From: MGIIa-L3 sp11892u
Lineage (GTDB): Archaea; Thermoplasmatota; Poseidoniia; Poseidoniales; Poseidoniaceae
Direction: 5' to 3'
Assembly (NCBI GenBank): GCA_965659685.1
Contig: CBFHXB010000019.1
Location: 1-43,131 of the forward strand
DNA length: 43,131 nt
The notes beneath the pieces were generated by a model. The model was not told the origin of the DNA. It searched no databases and saw nothing but the letters and a program-made list of their open reading frames with translations. Both the position numbers and the translations under genes were made by a program. This document shows, piece by piece, positions 22,600-31,418 of the stretch (positions within the stretch are counted from its first letter, which is position 1; every line of letters begins with the position of its first letter).

Positions 22600-25170
22600 A
22601 TGCGCAGGACGGCCCTCCTCTTGGTCGGGCTGCTTTGCCTCAGCCTTTGGCTGCCGGCATTGGCCGCTGCCGATGAGGTGGACGCCACCGGCTGGGCCTT
22701 GACGGCCGCCGGATTCGGAGACGATGTCCCCTTCGATCTCGCGCGGAGCGGTGACCGCATGGTCGTCGCCGGGACCTTCACCGGTTGGATGAGCCTTGAG
22801 GACGACTTGGACCCCTTGGAAACCAACGCAACGGCCAACAACCTCGACGGTTTTCTGGCCTGGACCCACCCCAACGGCACCTGGTCCCATGGCACGGTGG
22901 TCACCTCAGAGAACGGCACGGAAAGCGTGGACCGCATCGGCGTGCTCCCCAACGGGGACCTGTTGGTGGCCGGGCGGGCCTGCGCAGGGACGGCCGGCCT
23001 GTCCTGCAACGCCACGTTCGGACCGACCACGGCCCTTTCAAAATCCTCAGCGAACGACCACGGCTTTGCCTTCCTTGCCCGCGTGACCGAAGACGGCGTG
23101 TGGCAATGGGCCCGGCAGATGAATTCCGAACAGCCCATCACGGTCCTCGATCTTGCCTTGCAAGGTGCATCGGTCTACGTCGCGGTCCACCACCAAGGCC
23201 CGGTGAACGTGGACGGATTGGAAGACCCTGTGGCTGGACAAGACAACGAAGCGGTCCTCGTGGTGGAATTCGATCAAAGCGGCACGACGTTGCGAAGCCT
23301 CGGCCTTCAGACCACACAAATCATCGAAGAGACGGCGTCGCTGTGCGTCAACCGGCAAGGCCAGATGCACCTTGCCCTCACGTTCGGGGACCGGCTCATC
23401 GCCGGCGAACATGAACTCACGAGTCCGGGCGGAACGGACGCGGCCGTGGTCCGCTTTGGCGAAGGCGAGGACGCGTTCGCGTGGGCCACGAGCACCTCAA
23501 GCGCCGGTGACGTTCAAGCCGTGCGCTGCACGGCCGGCGCCGACGACGGTGTGGTCGTGGCCGGGACCATAGGTGGTGCTGCGACCTTCTCGGGCAACAA
23601 CGCCACCTCGTCCCAAGGCATCGACGTCTGGTCCGCTCACGTGTCTGGAGGGGCCGAGTGGTCCGAGCTCGAGGTCTTCGGAGGACCCGGCACGGACGTG
23701 CCGGTTGACGTGCACGTGGACGCAAGCGGCACCCGCATCCTCGCTGGGATGAGCACCGCAGGCCTGACGTTGGGAACCTCGATGCTCGAGGACGCAGACG
23801 GCCAAGACGCTGGAAACGCCTACGACGGTTGGCTGGTTCACCTTGGCAACACAGAGAACACACGATGGGCCAGAGGCCTTGGAGGCGAAGGCGATGAACG
23901 CGTGGCTGCCCTCAGTTTCGACGCCAACGGGCGCTGGGTCATGGCGGCAAGTTTCGATGAAGACATCACCATGGAAGGGGTTGAACATCCCGTCGAAGGT
24001 GGCCGTGACGTCCTGCTCTGGGCCTATGCCGCAGACCTCGACGACGACGGTGTCCTGGACGCCATTGACGTCTGCCCTCGAATCGCCGACCCACAGCAAC
24101 TCGACCGGGACGCGGACGGCCTTGGAGACCTGTGCGACCCGGACGACGACGGGGATGGCGTCGCGGATGACCTCGACGATTGCCGGCTTGGGAACACCGG
24201 ATGGTGGAGCACACGCTCCACCGACCACGACGAGGACGGGTGCCGAGACATCGACGAGGATTTTGACGACGACGAGGACGGCATTTTCGACCACAACGAC
24301 GCCTGTCCAAAGGGCCCGGTCGGCTGGGTGTCCACCCCTGAGGAAGACCAGGAAGGCGACGGATGTTCGGACGTGGACACGGACGAGGACGGATGGGTGG
24401 ACCAAGCCGACGTCTGCCCCAACGTCTACGATCCCGGCCAGGCCGACCTTGACAACGACGGCGTTGGAAACCTGTGCGACGATGACGCTGACGACGACGG
24501 CATTTTGGAAGCCAACGATGCATGCCCGCTCGACTTCAATCCATGGACCTCAACGCCGTCCAACGACCATGACCGTGACGGTTGCAAGGACGATCGGGAC
24601 GATCAGGACGACGACGACGACGGCGTCCTCGACGCCTACGACCGATGCCCGACGGGCATGGTTGGGTTCACCTCCGAAGAGGACCATGACGGTGACGGAT
24701 GTGCCGATGAAGAGGACACGGACGACGACGACGACGGACGCGTGGACCCGGCCGATGGATGCCCACGTGGCGTGATCGGTCGCCTCAGCCTTGCCTTGGA
24801 CGCCGACGGCGACGGATGCTCAGACGCAGAAGAGGACGAAGACGACGACCAAGACGGTGTGTTGGACGGCTTGGACGTGTGCCCACGCACCCCCTTGGGC
24901 GTGACCGTGGACGGCCGAGGCTGCAGTGCGCTGCAGGCCGACGACGATCAAGACGGCGTCTCGAATTTCCTCGACCGATGCGGCGGTACCGCCGATGGGT
25001 TGCGCGTGGACCTCAACGGCTGTGCCCTGCCCGGACAGAGCAGCGGCGGTTCACAAGGCGGCATTGGCGTGCCCGCCACCGCCCTTCTCGTGTTGGCCTT
25101 CGCGGTCTTTGCAGCAGCCGGATGGACCTTCATCAACGGACGTGAAGCCTCCACCGACGAAGAGGAGTGA
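22600..25170 (+). CDS. Surface protein: propeller domain, thrombospondin type 3 repeats, TM anchor
   Basis: 856 residues. A signal peptide (1-24) precedes about 450 residues containing seven related units of the form G-(D/R/Q)-hydrophobic-xVAG (for example DRMVVAGTFTG, DLLVAGRACAG, DGVVVAGTIGG, TRILAGMSTAG), suggesting a seven-bladed beta-propeller of the SBBP kind. Residues 480-810 are thrombospondin type 3 repeats with DxDxDG calcium loops and paired cysteines. A TM (about 821-843) and an acidic tail (STDEEE) end the protein. It would stand on the cell surface with calcium-rigid repeats as a stalk and the propeller outermost. The ATG at 22600 gives the signal peptide. The stop touches that of leuS (TGATCA). 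Confidence 0.85.
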   Translation: MRRTALLLVGLLCLSLWLPALAAADEVDATGWALTAAGFGDDVPFDLARSGDRMVVAGTFTGWMSLEDDLDPLETNATANNLDGFLAWTHPNGTWSHGTVVTSENGTESVDRIGVLPNGDLLVAGRACAGTAGLSCNATFGPTTALSKSSANDHGFAFLARVTEDGVWQWARQMNSEQPITVLDLALQGASVYVAVHHQGPVNVDGLEDPVAGQDNEAVLVVEFDQSGTTLRSLGLQTTQIIEETASLCVNRQGQMHLALTFGDRLIAGEHELTSPGGTDAAVVRFGEGEDAFAWATSTSSAGDVQAVRCTAGADDGVVVAGTIGGAATFSGNNATSSQGIDVWSAHVSGGAEWSELEVFGGPGTDVPVDVHVDASGTRILAGMSTAGLTLGTSMLEDADGQDAGNAYDGWLVHLGNTENTRWARGLGGEGDERVAALSFDANGRWVMAASFDEDITMEGVEHPVEGGRDVLLWAYAADLDDDGVLDAIDVCPRIADPQQLDRDADGLGDLCDPDDDGDGVADDLDDCRLGNTGWWSTRSTDHDEDGCRDIDEDFDDDEDGIFDHNDACPKGPVGWVSTPEEDQEGDGCSDVDTDEDGWVDQADVCPNVYDPGQADLDNDGVGNLCDDDADDDGILEANDACPLDFNPWTSTPSNDHDRDGCKDDRDDQDDDDDGVLDAYDRCPTGMVGFTSEEDHDGDGCADEEDTDDDDDGRVDPADGCPRGVIGRLSLALDADGDGCSDAEEDEDDDQDGVLDGLDVCPRTPLGVTVDGRGCSALQADDDQDGVSNFLDRCGGTADGLRVDLNGCALPGQSSGGSQGGIGVPATALLVLAFAVFAAAGWTFINGREASTDEEE
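24037..25030 (+). repeat. DNA encoding thrombospondin type 3 calcium-binding repeats
   Basis: GACGACGACGG-like blocks recur every 30-120 bases and encode Asp-rich DxDxDGxxD loops with intervening DxC and cysteine-containing linkers. The repetition is coding-level and imperfect, with no constant spacer, so this is not a CRISPR array. Such tracts can recombine and vary in copy number. Confidence 0.75.
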
Positions 25171-27990
25171 TCAGGAAAAGACCACTGAGGGAGCGAAGGG
25201 CATGGCTGCGCCGCCGCGGTCGGTCGTGTCCTCTGCGGTTTCTGCCACGACGACGGTCACCTGTTGAAGGCCCAACGTGTCGGCAATAAAGCCGGCGTTG
25301 GCCGCCAAGTTTGCCGCTTCGTCAAGTCCAGAAAGAAGCATGCGTCGGGTTTCATCGTCCCACTTGAACACCTGAGGAAGCATGCGCTTGCCCCAGAATC
25401 CCATGAGTTCCCCCGTCCTTGAGGGGTCGACCAGACCGAGGGAAGCGACCTGCCCAGCAAAGGCCTTGATGGGCCGGTCGGCCGCAAGATGCTGCAAGGC
25501 CGCCTCACCAAGGGAGCGTCGCCACGGCGCACTGACCACGAAGGTGGCGTGTTGCGCTGGGCCATCCAGGTGACGTTCTGCAACGGTCTTCACACGCCGG
25601 GCTTGGTCCAGCATGTCCCGGAGGTGGGCTTCCTGGTCCAGTCGCTGCTGAGCCGCCGCATCAAGCGCATCTGGCATCTCCAGCACGCGTGCGGCGAGAA
25701 GATCGGTATGCCCTGCGGAGGCCCACCAGCGTTCGGCCATGTGTGGGGTGGAGACGGCCAGCAGATGGGCCCAGCGCTCCAAGAGGGCCCGTCCAAGTTC
25801 GGCGGTCCCTGGTGCGCGACGGAGGTACCAGTTCAGGTCCTTGACCAATTCAAAGTGGCTGATTTCGACCGCTTTGCGCAGGTCGTAGGTCTCCATGGCC
25901 TCGGCCCATTCCAGCGTGCGCTGGTCGAGGCGAGCGAGCATCCACGCGTCCATGGCGTGTGCTTCGCTGTTCCAAGAAAGCAGGGCGTCGGGCATGGACA
26001 GCAGGTGTTGCACCACACGATGGTTGGCTTCGACGGCCGCGTCGGACCAATCCATGCCGGCCGTCGGATTCGCGGCGAAGAGGATGAACAGACGAACGGT
26101 GTCCGCACCGTATTGTTCGATCATCGCTTCTGGCGACACCGTGTTGCCCAAGGATTTGCTCATCTTTGCGCTCCGCTCACCCAAGGCATCGCCGCACTGT
26201 GGGCAGGGTGCGCCGGCGGCGGAGACCGGCAGGGTCACGGCACACGAATCGCACCACGGCGCCGACTTGTTGACCATCCCTTGGCACAGGAGGCTCTGGA
26301 ACGGCTCGTCCATGTCGTGCAAACCAAGGTCGCGAAGTGCCTTGGTCCAAAACCTCGCATAGATGAGGTGCATTTGGGCGTGCTCGATGCCGCCACAGTA
26401 GAAATCGACGTTCATCCAACGGTTGGCGACGGCGGCATCGAAGCACATCTCCTCGTTGGTCGCGTCGGTGTAACGCAGGAAATACCAGGACGAATCCACG
26501 AAGGTGTCCATCGTGTCGGTTTCGCGTCGCGAGGCTTCGCCGCACGTCGGGCATGCCACGTCAAGGAAGGAGGAGGAGGTGGCCAACGGGTTGCCCGTTC
26601 CCGTGAAGGTCACGTCCCTTGGCAACACGACCGGGAGGTCTTCGTCCGGCACGGGCACGATGCCGCACGAGGGGCAGTGGATGATTGGAATCGGCGTGCC
26701 CCAATAGCGCTGGCGAGACACCAGCCACGGGCGGATCTTCCAATTGAGCGTTCGATCGCCAGCGTCGGCGTTTTCGAGGGCGGCGATGACCGCTTGCTTG
26801 GCGGCGTCGCCTTCCAGGCCATCGAAACCAGGGTGTGGCGAATTAATCATCGGACCAAGGTCCTCGAAGGCCTTCTTCATCGGTCCATCGTTGCCTTTCG
26901 GATCGGCGATGACCCGGCGAACCGGAAGGCCGCAGGCCGTCGCGAATTCGAAATCACGCTGGTCGTGGCCGGGAACGGCCATCACCGCGCCCGTACCGTA
27001 GGAGGCGATGACGAAATTGCCGAACCAGAGGGGGACCCGTTCCCCTGTGAGTGGATGAATCACGTGGAGGCCGGAAAACATGCCCTTCTTCTTCTTCATC
27101 TGCTTGATGCGGTCAAATTCCGACAACAGGGCGACTTCGTCCCGCAGTTCACGCCATGCAGGCTCTTCGGGGCGTCCGGCCATGAGCTCGGCCGCCATTG
27201 GGTGTTCAGGAGCCATGGTCAGGAAGGTCACGCCAAACAAGGTGTCTGGGCGCGTGGTGAACACGCGGATTTCACCTCGGTCGTCCTCAAGGTTGAACGC
27301 GATTTCAGCCCCTTCAGAACGGCCGAGCCAATCCTTCTGCAACAACGCCACGTGTTCCGGGAAATCGATGCTGTCCAAACCGTCGACCAATTCCTGAGCA
27401 TAATGTGGAAGGTCGAGGAACCATTGGCTCATGTCCTTCTGAATCACAGGACCGTTGCAGCGCCAGCATCGACCGGCCTTGACCTGCTCGTTGGCCAGCA
27501 CCGTCGTGCACGGTTCGCACCAATTCACGGGCGCTTGTTCGCGGTAGGCCAGTCCTTTTTCGAGGAATTTGAGGAAGAACCACTGGTTCCAGCGGTAGTA
27601 CTGCGGGTCGTGGCTCTTCACCAAGCGGTCCCAATCGTAGGAGAAGCCCATCCGCTTGATCTGGGCCGTGATGCTGCCCATGTTTCGCTCGGTGATGTCG
27701 GCCGGATGGCCGCCTTCGGCGATGGCGGCGTTTTCGGCGGGCATACCAAAGGAATCGAAGCCCATCGGGTAGAGGACGTCGAAACCCCGCATCCGCTTGT
27801 ACCGGGCGACGGCGTCTCCAATCGAGTAATTGCGAACGTGCCCCATGTGCATCTTCCCGGAAGGGTAGGGGTACATTTCGAGGCAGTAGAAGGTCGGGCG
27901 TTCACCCTCGTTCGGCGCACGGAACACACCCTCTTCGTCCCAGCGGCGTTGCCACGCCACCTCGTCGACACGGATTGGTTCGTCGCTCAT
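25171..27990 (-). CDS. leuS: Leucyl-tRNA synthetase, bacterial type
   Basis: 939 residues. It charges tRNA-Leu with leucine. The class I signatures are HMGH at 48-51 (YPYPSGKMHMGHVRNYSIGD) and KMSKS near residue 608 (KMSKSLGNTVSPE). The early blocks FDSFGMPAENAAI and DWLGRSEGAEI are those of bacterial LeuRS. Archaeal and eukaryotic LeuRS have a different N-terminal half and a different editing-domain position. An editing domain (about 220-400) with two zinc-type Cys pairs (CEPC, CWRC) near 157-175 is present, and further CxxC pairs occur near 450-480 and 580-600. This points to replacement by horizontal transfer. It lies 50 bases after the membrane regulator gene. Confidence 0.93.
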   Translation of the reverse strand: MSDEPIRVDEVAWQRRWDEEGVFRAPNEGERPTFYCLEMYPYPSGKMHMGHVRNYSIGDAVARYKRMRGFDVLYPMGFDSFGMPAENAAIAEGGHPADITERNMGSITAQIKRMGFSYDWDRLVKSHDPQYYRWNQWFFLKFLEKGLAYREQAPVNWCEPCTTVLANEQVKAGRCWRCNGPVIQKDMSQWFLDLPHYAQELVDGLDSIDFPEHVALLQKDWLGRSEGAEIAFNLEDDRGEIRVFTTRPDTLFGVTFLTMAPEHPMAAELMAGRPEEPAWRELRDEVALLSEFDRIKQMKKKKGMFSGLHVIHPLTGERVPLWFGNFVIASYGTGAVMAVPGHDQRDFEFATACGLPVRRVIADPKGNDGPMKKAFEDLGPMINSPHPGFDGLEGDAAKQAVIAALENADAGDRTLNWKIRPWLVSRQRYWGTPIPIIHCPSCGIVPVPDEDLPVVLPRDVTFTGTGNPLATSSSFLDVACPTCGEASRRETDTMDTFVDSSWYFLRYTDATNEEMCFDAAVANRWMNVDFYCGGIEHAQMHLIYARFWTKALRDLGLHDMDEPFQSLLCQGMVNKSAPWCDSCAVTLPVSAAGAPCPQCGDALGERSAKMSKSLGNTVSPEAMIEQYGADTVRLFILFAANPTAGMDWSDAAVEANHRVVQHLLSMPDALLSWNSEAHAMDAWMLARLDQRTLEWAEAMETYDLRKAVEISHFELVKDLNWYLRRAPGTAELGRALLERWAHLLAVSTPHMAERWWASAGHTDLLAARVLEMPDALDAAAQQRLDQEAHLRDMLDQARRVKTVAERHLDGPAQHATFVVSAPWRRSLGEAALQHLAADRPIKAFAGQVASLGLVDPSRTGELMGFWGKRMLPQVFKWDDETRRMLLSGLDEAANLAANAGFIADTLGLQQVTVVVAETAEDTTDRGGAAMPFAPSVVFS

Positions 27991-28040
27991 GGGTGGCCCC
28001 CAACCGGGCCGAGCGGCGCCCCTGACTTGAATCCAACCAC

Positions 28041-30614
28041 CTAAGCACCGCGTTCGGTGTCGGTCCGCTCAAGCAGGTACACCGCTTCGCGTGTGAGCAC
28101 GTACCGCGAGCGCATGCCCATCTTCTGCTTCTCCACCAACCCGTAACGCTCCAAGGTACGGAGGTGGTGAGAGACCAATTGTTGGCTCCGCTCGAGGCGG
28201 CGGGCCAATTCGGCCTGCGTTGGGAAATCACCCATCAGGCCGTCGTCGTCCAGCATCGAGAGGATGCGCCCTTGCAGGGAGTTGGGGTCCATAGACAGCG
28301 GGGGCACCGGGAGTTGATCCTCGGCGATGCCCGGGTGGAGGTCCCGCGTCAACGGGTACAAGCGAATGAGACGTCCGTCTTTGCGGCGCCAGATTTGCTC
28401 TTCTCGCTCCAGCACGCGGAGGTGGTGTGTGGTTTGCCCGTTGGACAAATCCAAGGCGTTCATGAGCGCACGGAAATGGCACCCTGGATTGGCCTGGAGG
28501 TACCCCATGATGCGTCCACGTTGGAAGCGGCCGTCGCTGGTTTCCTTGGTACGGCCAAGCAAACCGAACAGCCACAGGCCGGCCGTCGACGCGGGGAGGC
28601 GCCACGTTTCGTTGGTCACAAAGGCGGTCACCAGCAAACCGAGGAGCGAGGTGGACACCACGGTCGCGACCACGGCCGCTGGCGTCACGGTCAAGACGGC
28701 GACATCGTCGACCGCCGCCGGTTCGCTGGCGGGTTGGGCTTCGGGTTCTTCCGTCACGACCGGAGCTGCCTTACGCTCCTCTTGCACCTCAAGGATGACC
28801 GTGGGGGCGGCGTCGACACCAAGGCACGTGGGAGCCGATTCTGCATCTTGCACGGTGTACACCCCGCGCAAACCTGCGCGAGGCGTCCAACCTTCAGGGC
28901 CATCACCGGCCAGAGCGAGGTAGGTGGACGGTCCTGTTTGGAGCACCCAACACGCCGTTCCGGAGGCCTGAAGCCCAATCCAAGCGCCTTCTTCCGTGCG
29001 GGGAGGAGCGACAGGAACGAACACTTCAGCCTCTTCTTCGGGAGCCTGGCCATCGGAAGCGATCGTAAGGTCCGCAGCGTGCGACGTCGGCCGAGCCGCC
29101 TGAAGTTGGAACTCCATGGCGTAACTGCCTTCGGTCAGGATGTCACCCTCGGACGTGGTGAGGGCGACGCCACCCATCGACAAGCGGAGGGCAGCATCGG
29201 GGGTTGGAAGGTGGTACTGACGGCTGTGACGCCCCTCGCATCCAACCATCTGGTCGAACAAAACGGAGCCCTCTGCATCGTAGAGGATCATGCGACCCGC
29301 ACACACGCCTTGCAACACCAAATCCGAGGCACCCTCGCGTGGGCTGACTTCGATGTGAAGGGATGGAAGGTCGTCGTCGCTCACCTCGAGCCACGCGTCA
29401 AAGTCGAGTCCGTCGTCAAGCGCGCATCCTTCGGGAACCTCATGTTCCACGACAACGGTGGTGGAGGTGCTGAGCGAGAGGTCGTCCGAGCGTGCCACGA
29501 TGGCATAGGTGCCGCTTGGTACGGTGCACCCTTGCTGATCGATCAGGCCCCACCCGAGGCCAGGATGGTCGATGTGTTCTCCTGCGTCCAAGGAACGTCG
29601 GTCGTCCAGCTCAAGGCATGGCGCATCCCACCGGCTGTCGTACACGATGTGTCCTGTGGCGTCCGCTGCCCACCAATCTGCTCGACAGGTCGTGGTCGTG
29701 TCCAACACGAGGTCCTCGGTGCCGTGGTTGCTGAGACGGACGGTCGGCTGAACGATGTCGCCGGTCCTGTACACCGCTTTCTGTGCATCAAAGTGAACCG
29801 ACATGCCAAGGTCTTCGAGCGGGGTTTCGGAGCTCGCAGGCGTGTGGACAACGGTCCGCTCTCCGGCTGGCGTGGACAGAACGAATTGCCCGTTCAGATC
29901 GAGGTCTGCGGCATTCGGGGTGACGACCGCCACCATACGAACCTCCCATGGCGCCAAGGCCTCGGCCTGCTCTGGGCAGGTGGTGAAGGTCGACCAACCG
30001 GCCCCCACGCGATGAAGCGTGCATCCTTCATCGGGCCAAGCCAGCGTTTCTGAACCGGCGTTCCGCCAACGCAAGAGCAGGGCTTCTCCGTGCTCTGCGG
30101 TGTCGGACCGCGCGACGCTGATGCCTTCCAAGACAAGGTCTTCCGGCCACTGCACGTCACGTTGCACGTCCACGAAAGTGGAGGACGAAGCGCCGGTGTC
30201 CGGGTGGAGCACCCGAAGTTCGTAGGTGCCCGTGGACAAGCCCAACTGAGAAGCGCTGACGGAGAAGGACGCGCTCAGGGCTTCTTCGCCAGGGGCAAGG
30301 CTGAGGGCCCGCTCTTGCCCTCGACAAGCGAGCGTTCCGTCGAGGACCATGGAGCCGCTGACGTCGTAGACAGAGAGCACCAAACCGCAGGATGGATCGG
30401 TCTCGGTCTCGACGGTTTCACCGGTCGGGTTCACCAAAGCAGCCGACAAGGAGAGCACCTCGCCGTCGACCAACCAGGGGCGGTCAAGGGTGCCCACTTC
30501 GAGGCTCACTTGGAGGTCCTGCGTGCCTTCTGCAGAGGCCATCGCGCCAAAGGGCATGGCCACCAGCATGGCCAGCAGCAGGAGGGTCAACACCCCGTGC
30601 TCACGCTGGTCCAT
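28041..30614 (-). CDS. Membrane-anchored one-component regulator with two cytoplasmic winged-helix domains
   Basis: 857 residues. A signal peptide (about 1-28) precedes some 600 residues of outside beta-rich sequence made of at least three similar units with a BsuPI-like strand pair (LVLSVYDVSGSMVLDG near 80; WWAADATGHIVYDSRW near 315; MILYDAEGSVLFDQM near 440). Paired cysteines could form disulphides. A TM lies at about 642-666, and a second hydrophobic stretch at about 676-686. The cytoplasmic end has two winged helices: about 696-756 (HFRALMNALDLSNGQTTHHL) and about 778-848 (QAELARRLERSQQLVSHHL), both MarR/ArsR-like. This is the layout expected of a receptor that binds DNA directly from the membrane. 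The gene is divergent from the hydrolase at 30666. Confidence 0.85.
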   Translation of the reverse strand: MDQREHGVLTLLLLAMLVAMPFGAMASAEGTQDLQVSLEVGTLDRPWLVDGEVLSLSAALVNPTGETVETETDPSCGLVLSVYDVSGSMVLDGTLACRGQERALSLAPGEEALSASFSVSASQLGLSTGTYELRVLHPDTGASSSTFVDVQRDVQWPEDLVLEGISVARSDTAEHGEALLLRWRNAGSETLAWPDEGCTLHRVGAGWSTFTTCPEQAEALAPWEVRMVAVVTPNAADLDLNGQFVLSTPAGERTVVHTPASSETPLEDLGMSVHFDAQKAVYRTGDIVQPTVRLSNHGTEDLVLDTTTTCRADWWAADATGHIVYDSRWDAPCLELDDRRSLDAGEHIDHPGLGWGLIDQQGCTVPSGTYAIVARSDDLSLSTSTTVVVEHEVPEGCALDDGLDFDAWLEVSDDDLPSLHIEVSPREGASDLVLQGVCAGRMILYDAEGSVLFDQMVGCEGRHSRQYHLPTPDAALRLSMGGVALTTSEGDILTEGSYAMEFQLQAARPTSHAADLTIASDGQAPEEEAEVFVPVAPPRTEEGAWIGLQASGTACWVLQTGPSTYLALAGDGPEGWTPRAGLRGVYTVQDAESAPTCLGVDAAPTVILEVQEERKAAPVVTEEPEAQPASEPAAVDDVAVLTVTPAAVVATVVSTSLLGLLVTAFVTNETWRLPASTAGLWLFGLLGRTKETSDGRFQRGRIMGYLQANPGCHFRALMNALDLSNGQTTHHLRVLEREEQIWRRKDGRLIRLYPLTRDLHPGIAEDQLPVPPLSMDPNSLQGRILSMLDDDGLMGDFPTQAELARRLERSQQLVSHHLRTLERYGLVEKQKMGMRSRYVLTREAVYLLERTDTERGA

Positions 30615-30633
30615 GAGGTGTGAACACTGCTCT

Positions 30634-30645
30634 CCCTTGAAAGGG
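30634..30645. promoter_or_regulatory. Inverted repeat in a short divergent gap
   Basis: CCCTT-GA-AAGGG is a perfect 5+5 dyad in the middle of the 51-base gap between the membrane regulator (start 30614) and the hydrolase (start 30666). CTG and CAG triplets flank it outside, giving a partial extension. It could be an operator for the membrane regulator itself or a small hairpin. Support is position and symmetry only. Confidence 0.3.
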
Positions 30646-30665
30646 CAGCGGTCCCTGAGTCAACC

Positions 30666-31418
30666 ATGCCGGAGCCGAAGCCCGTCGTGGTGCATTCAAC
30701 CCCTGTCTGCGAGGTGCTGCAGGCACAATTGGGCGGCTGGGACAACCTCAACCACCTCATCGTCTGCACGGCGACCAAGGCGGCCGTCGTCATCGACCCT
30801 TTCGACGCAGCCTTTTGGTTTGAGGTCGCTGCCCAGCGCGGCATACGGCTTGTTGCCGCCTGGCTCACCCACAGCCATTGGGACCACACCAAAGGCGTGG
30901 AAGAGGCCATCGAGCTGGGCGGCGAAGGATTCGAGGTGATCGTCCACGGTGCGGAAAAAGAGCGGGGTTGGACTGGACCCCACACACGTGCCCTCGATTC
31001 CGCCCCCAACGTGGCCACCGCCTTGCACGTGGGCGAGTTGACCTTCGAAGCCATCCGAACACCCGGCCACACGCCAGGGCACCTGACCTTCCTTGGGCAC
31101 GGGATCGTCGTCTCGGGAGATTGCCTGTTCTTGGGCCGCTGCGGCCGGGCGGACCTGCATGGCGGGGACCCAACGGCCCTCAGGTCGTCGTTGAAACACC
31201 TTCGAAGCCGGATGCAGGCGCTTCCTCAAGACTGGGTGGTGCTGCCGGGGCACGCCTACGTGTTGGCCGATGGAAGGACCCCACATCATTTGACGCTGGC
31301 CGAGGTGCTGTCGCAGAACGAGGCGATGGCGGCGTTGGATTCTGACGAAGCCTGGTCCGCGCTGCCCTTCCTGGCCTTTGACGACGCGTTGGCGCGTCGC
31401 GCCCGCGATCAAAGTTGA
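30666..31418 (+). CDS. Metallo-beta-lactamase-fold hydrolase (glyoxalase II-like)
   Basis: 250 residues. The metal-binding motifs are in order: THSHWDH (about 73-79), TPGHTPGH (about 137-144), SGDCLF (about 155-160), and the late LPGH (about 197-200). This set fits the hydroxyacylglutathione hydrolase / persulfide dioxygenase branch, which bind two metal ions or one iron. The C-terminal helices (LTLAEVLSQNEAM) are glyoxalase II-like. The natural thioester or persulfide substrate is unknown. No signal peptide is present. Its last 10 bases overlap the opposing surface protein gene. Confidence 0.88.
   Translation: MPEPKPVVVHSTPVCEVLQAQLGGWDNLNHLIVCTATKAAVVIDPFDAAFWFEVAAQRGIRLVAAWLTHSHWDHTKGVEEAIELGGEGFEVIVHGAEKERGWTGPHTRALDSAPNVATALHVGELTFEAIRTPGHTPGHLTFLGHGIVVSGDCLFLGRCGRADLHGGDPTALRSSLKHLRSRMQALPQDWVVLPGHAYVLADGRTPHHLTLAEVLSQNEAMAALDSDEAWSALPFLAFDDALARRARDQS

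Noticed and set aside
25489..28044. Very long open frame opposite leuS
   Set aside because: It is antisense to a gene with clear LeuRS motifs, its translation has no recognisable domain, and long antisense frames are expected in high-GC DNA.
28164..30053. Long plus-strand open frame opposite the membrane regulator
   Set aside because: The minus strand has signal peptide, TM and two winged helices in order; the antisense frame has no such structure.
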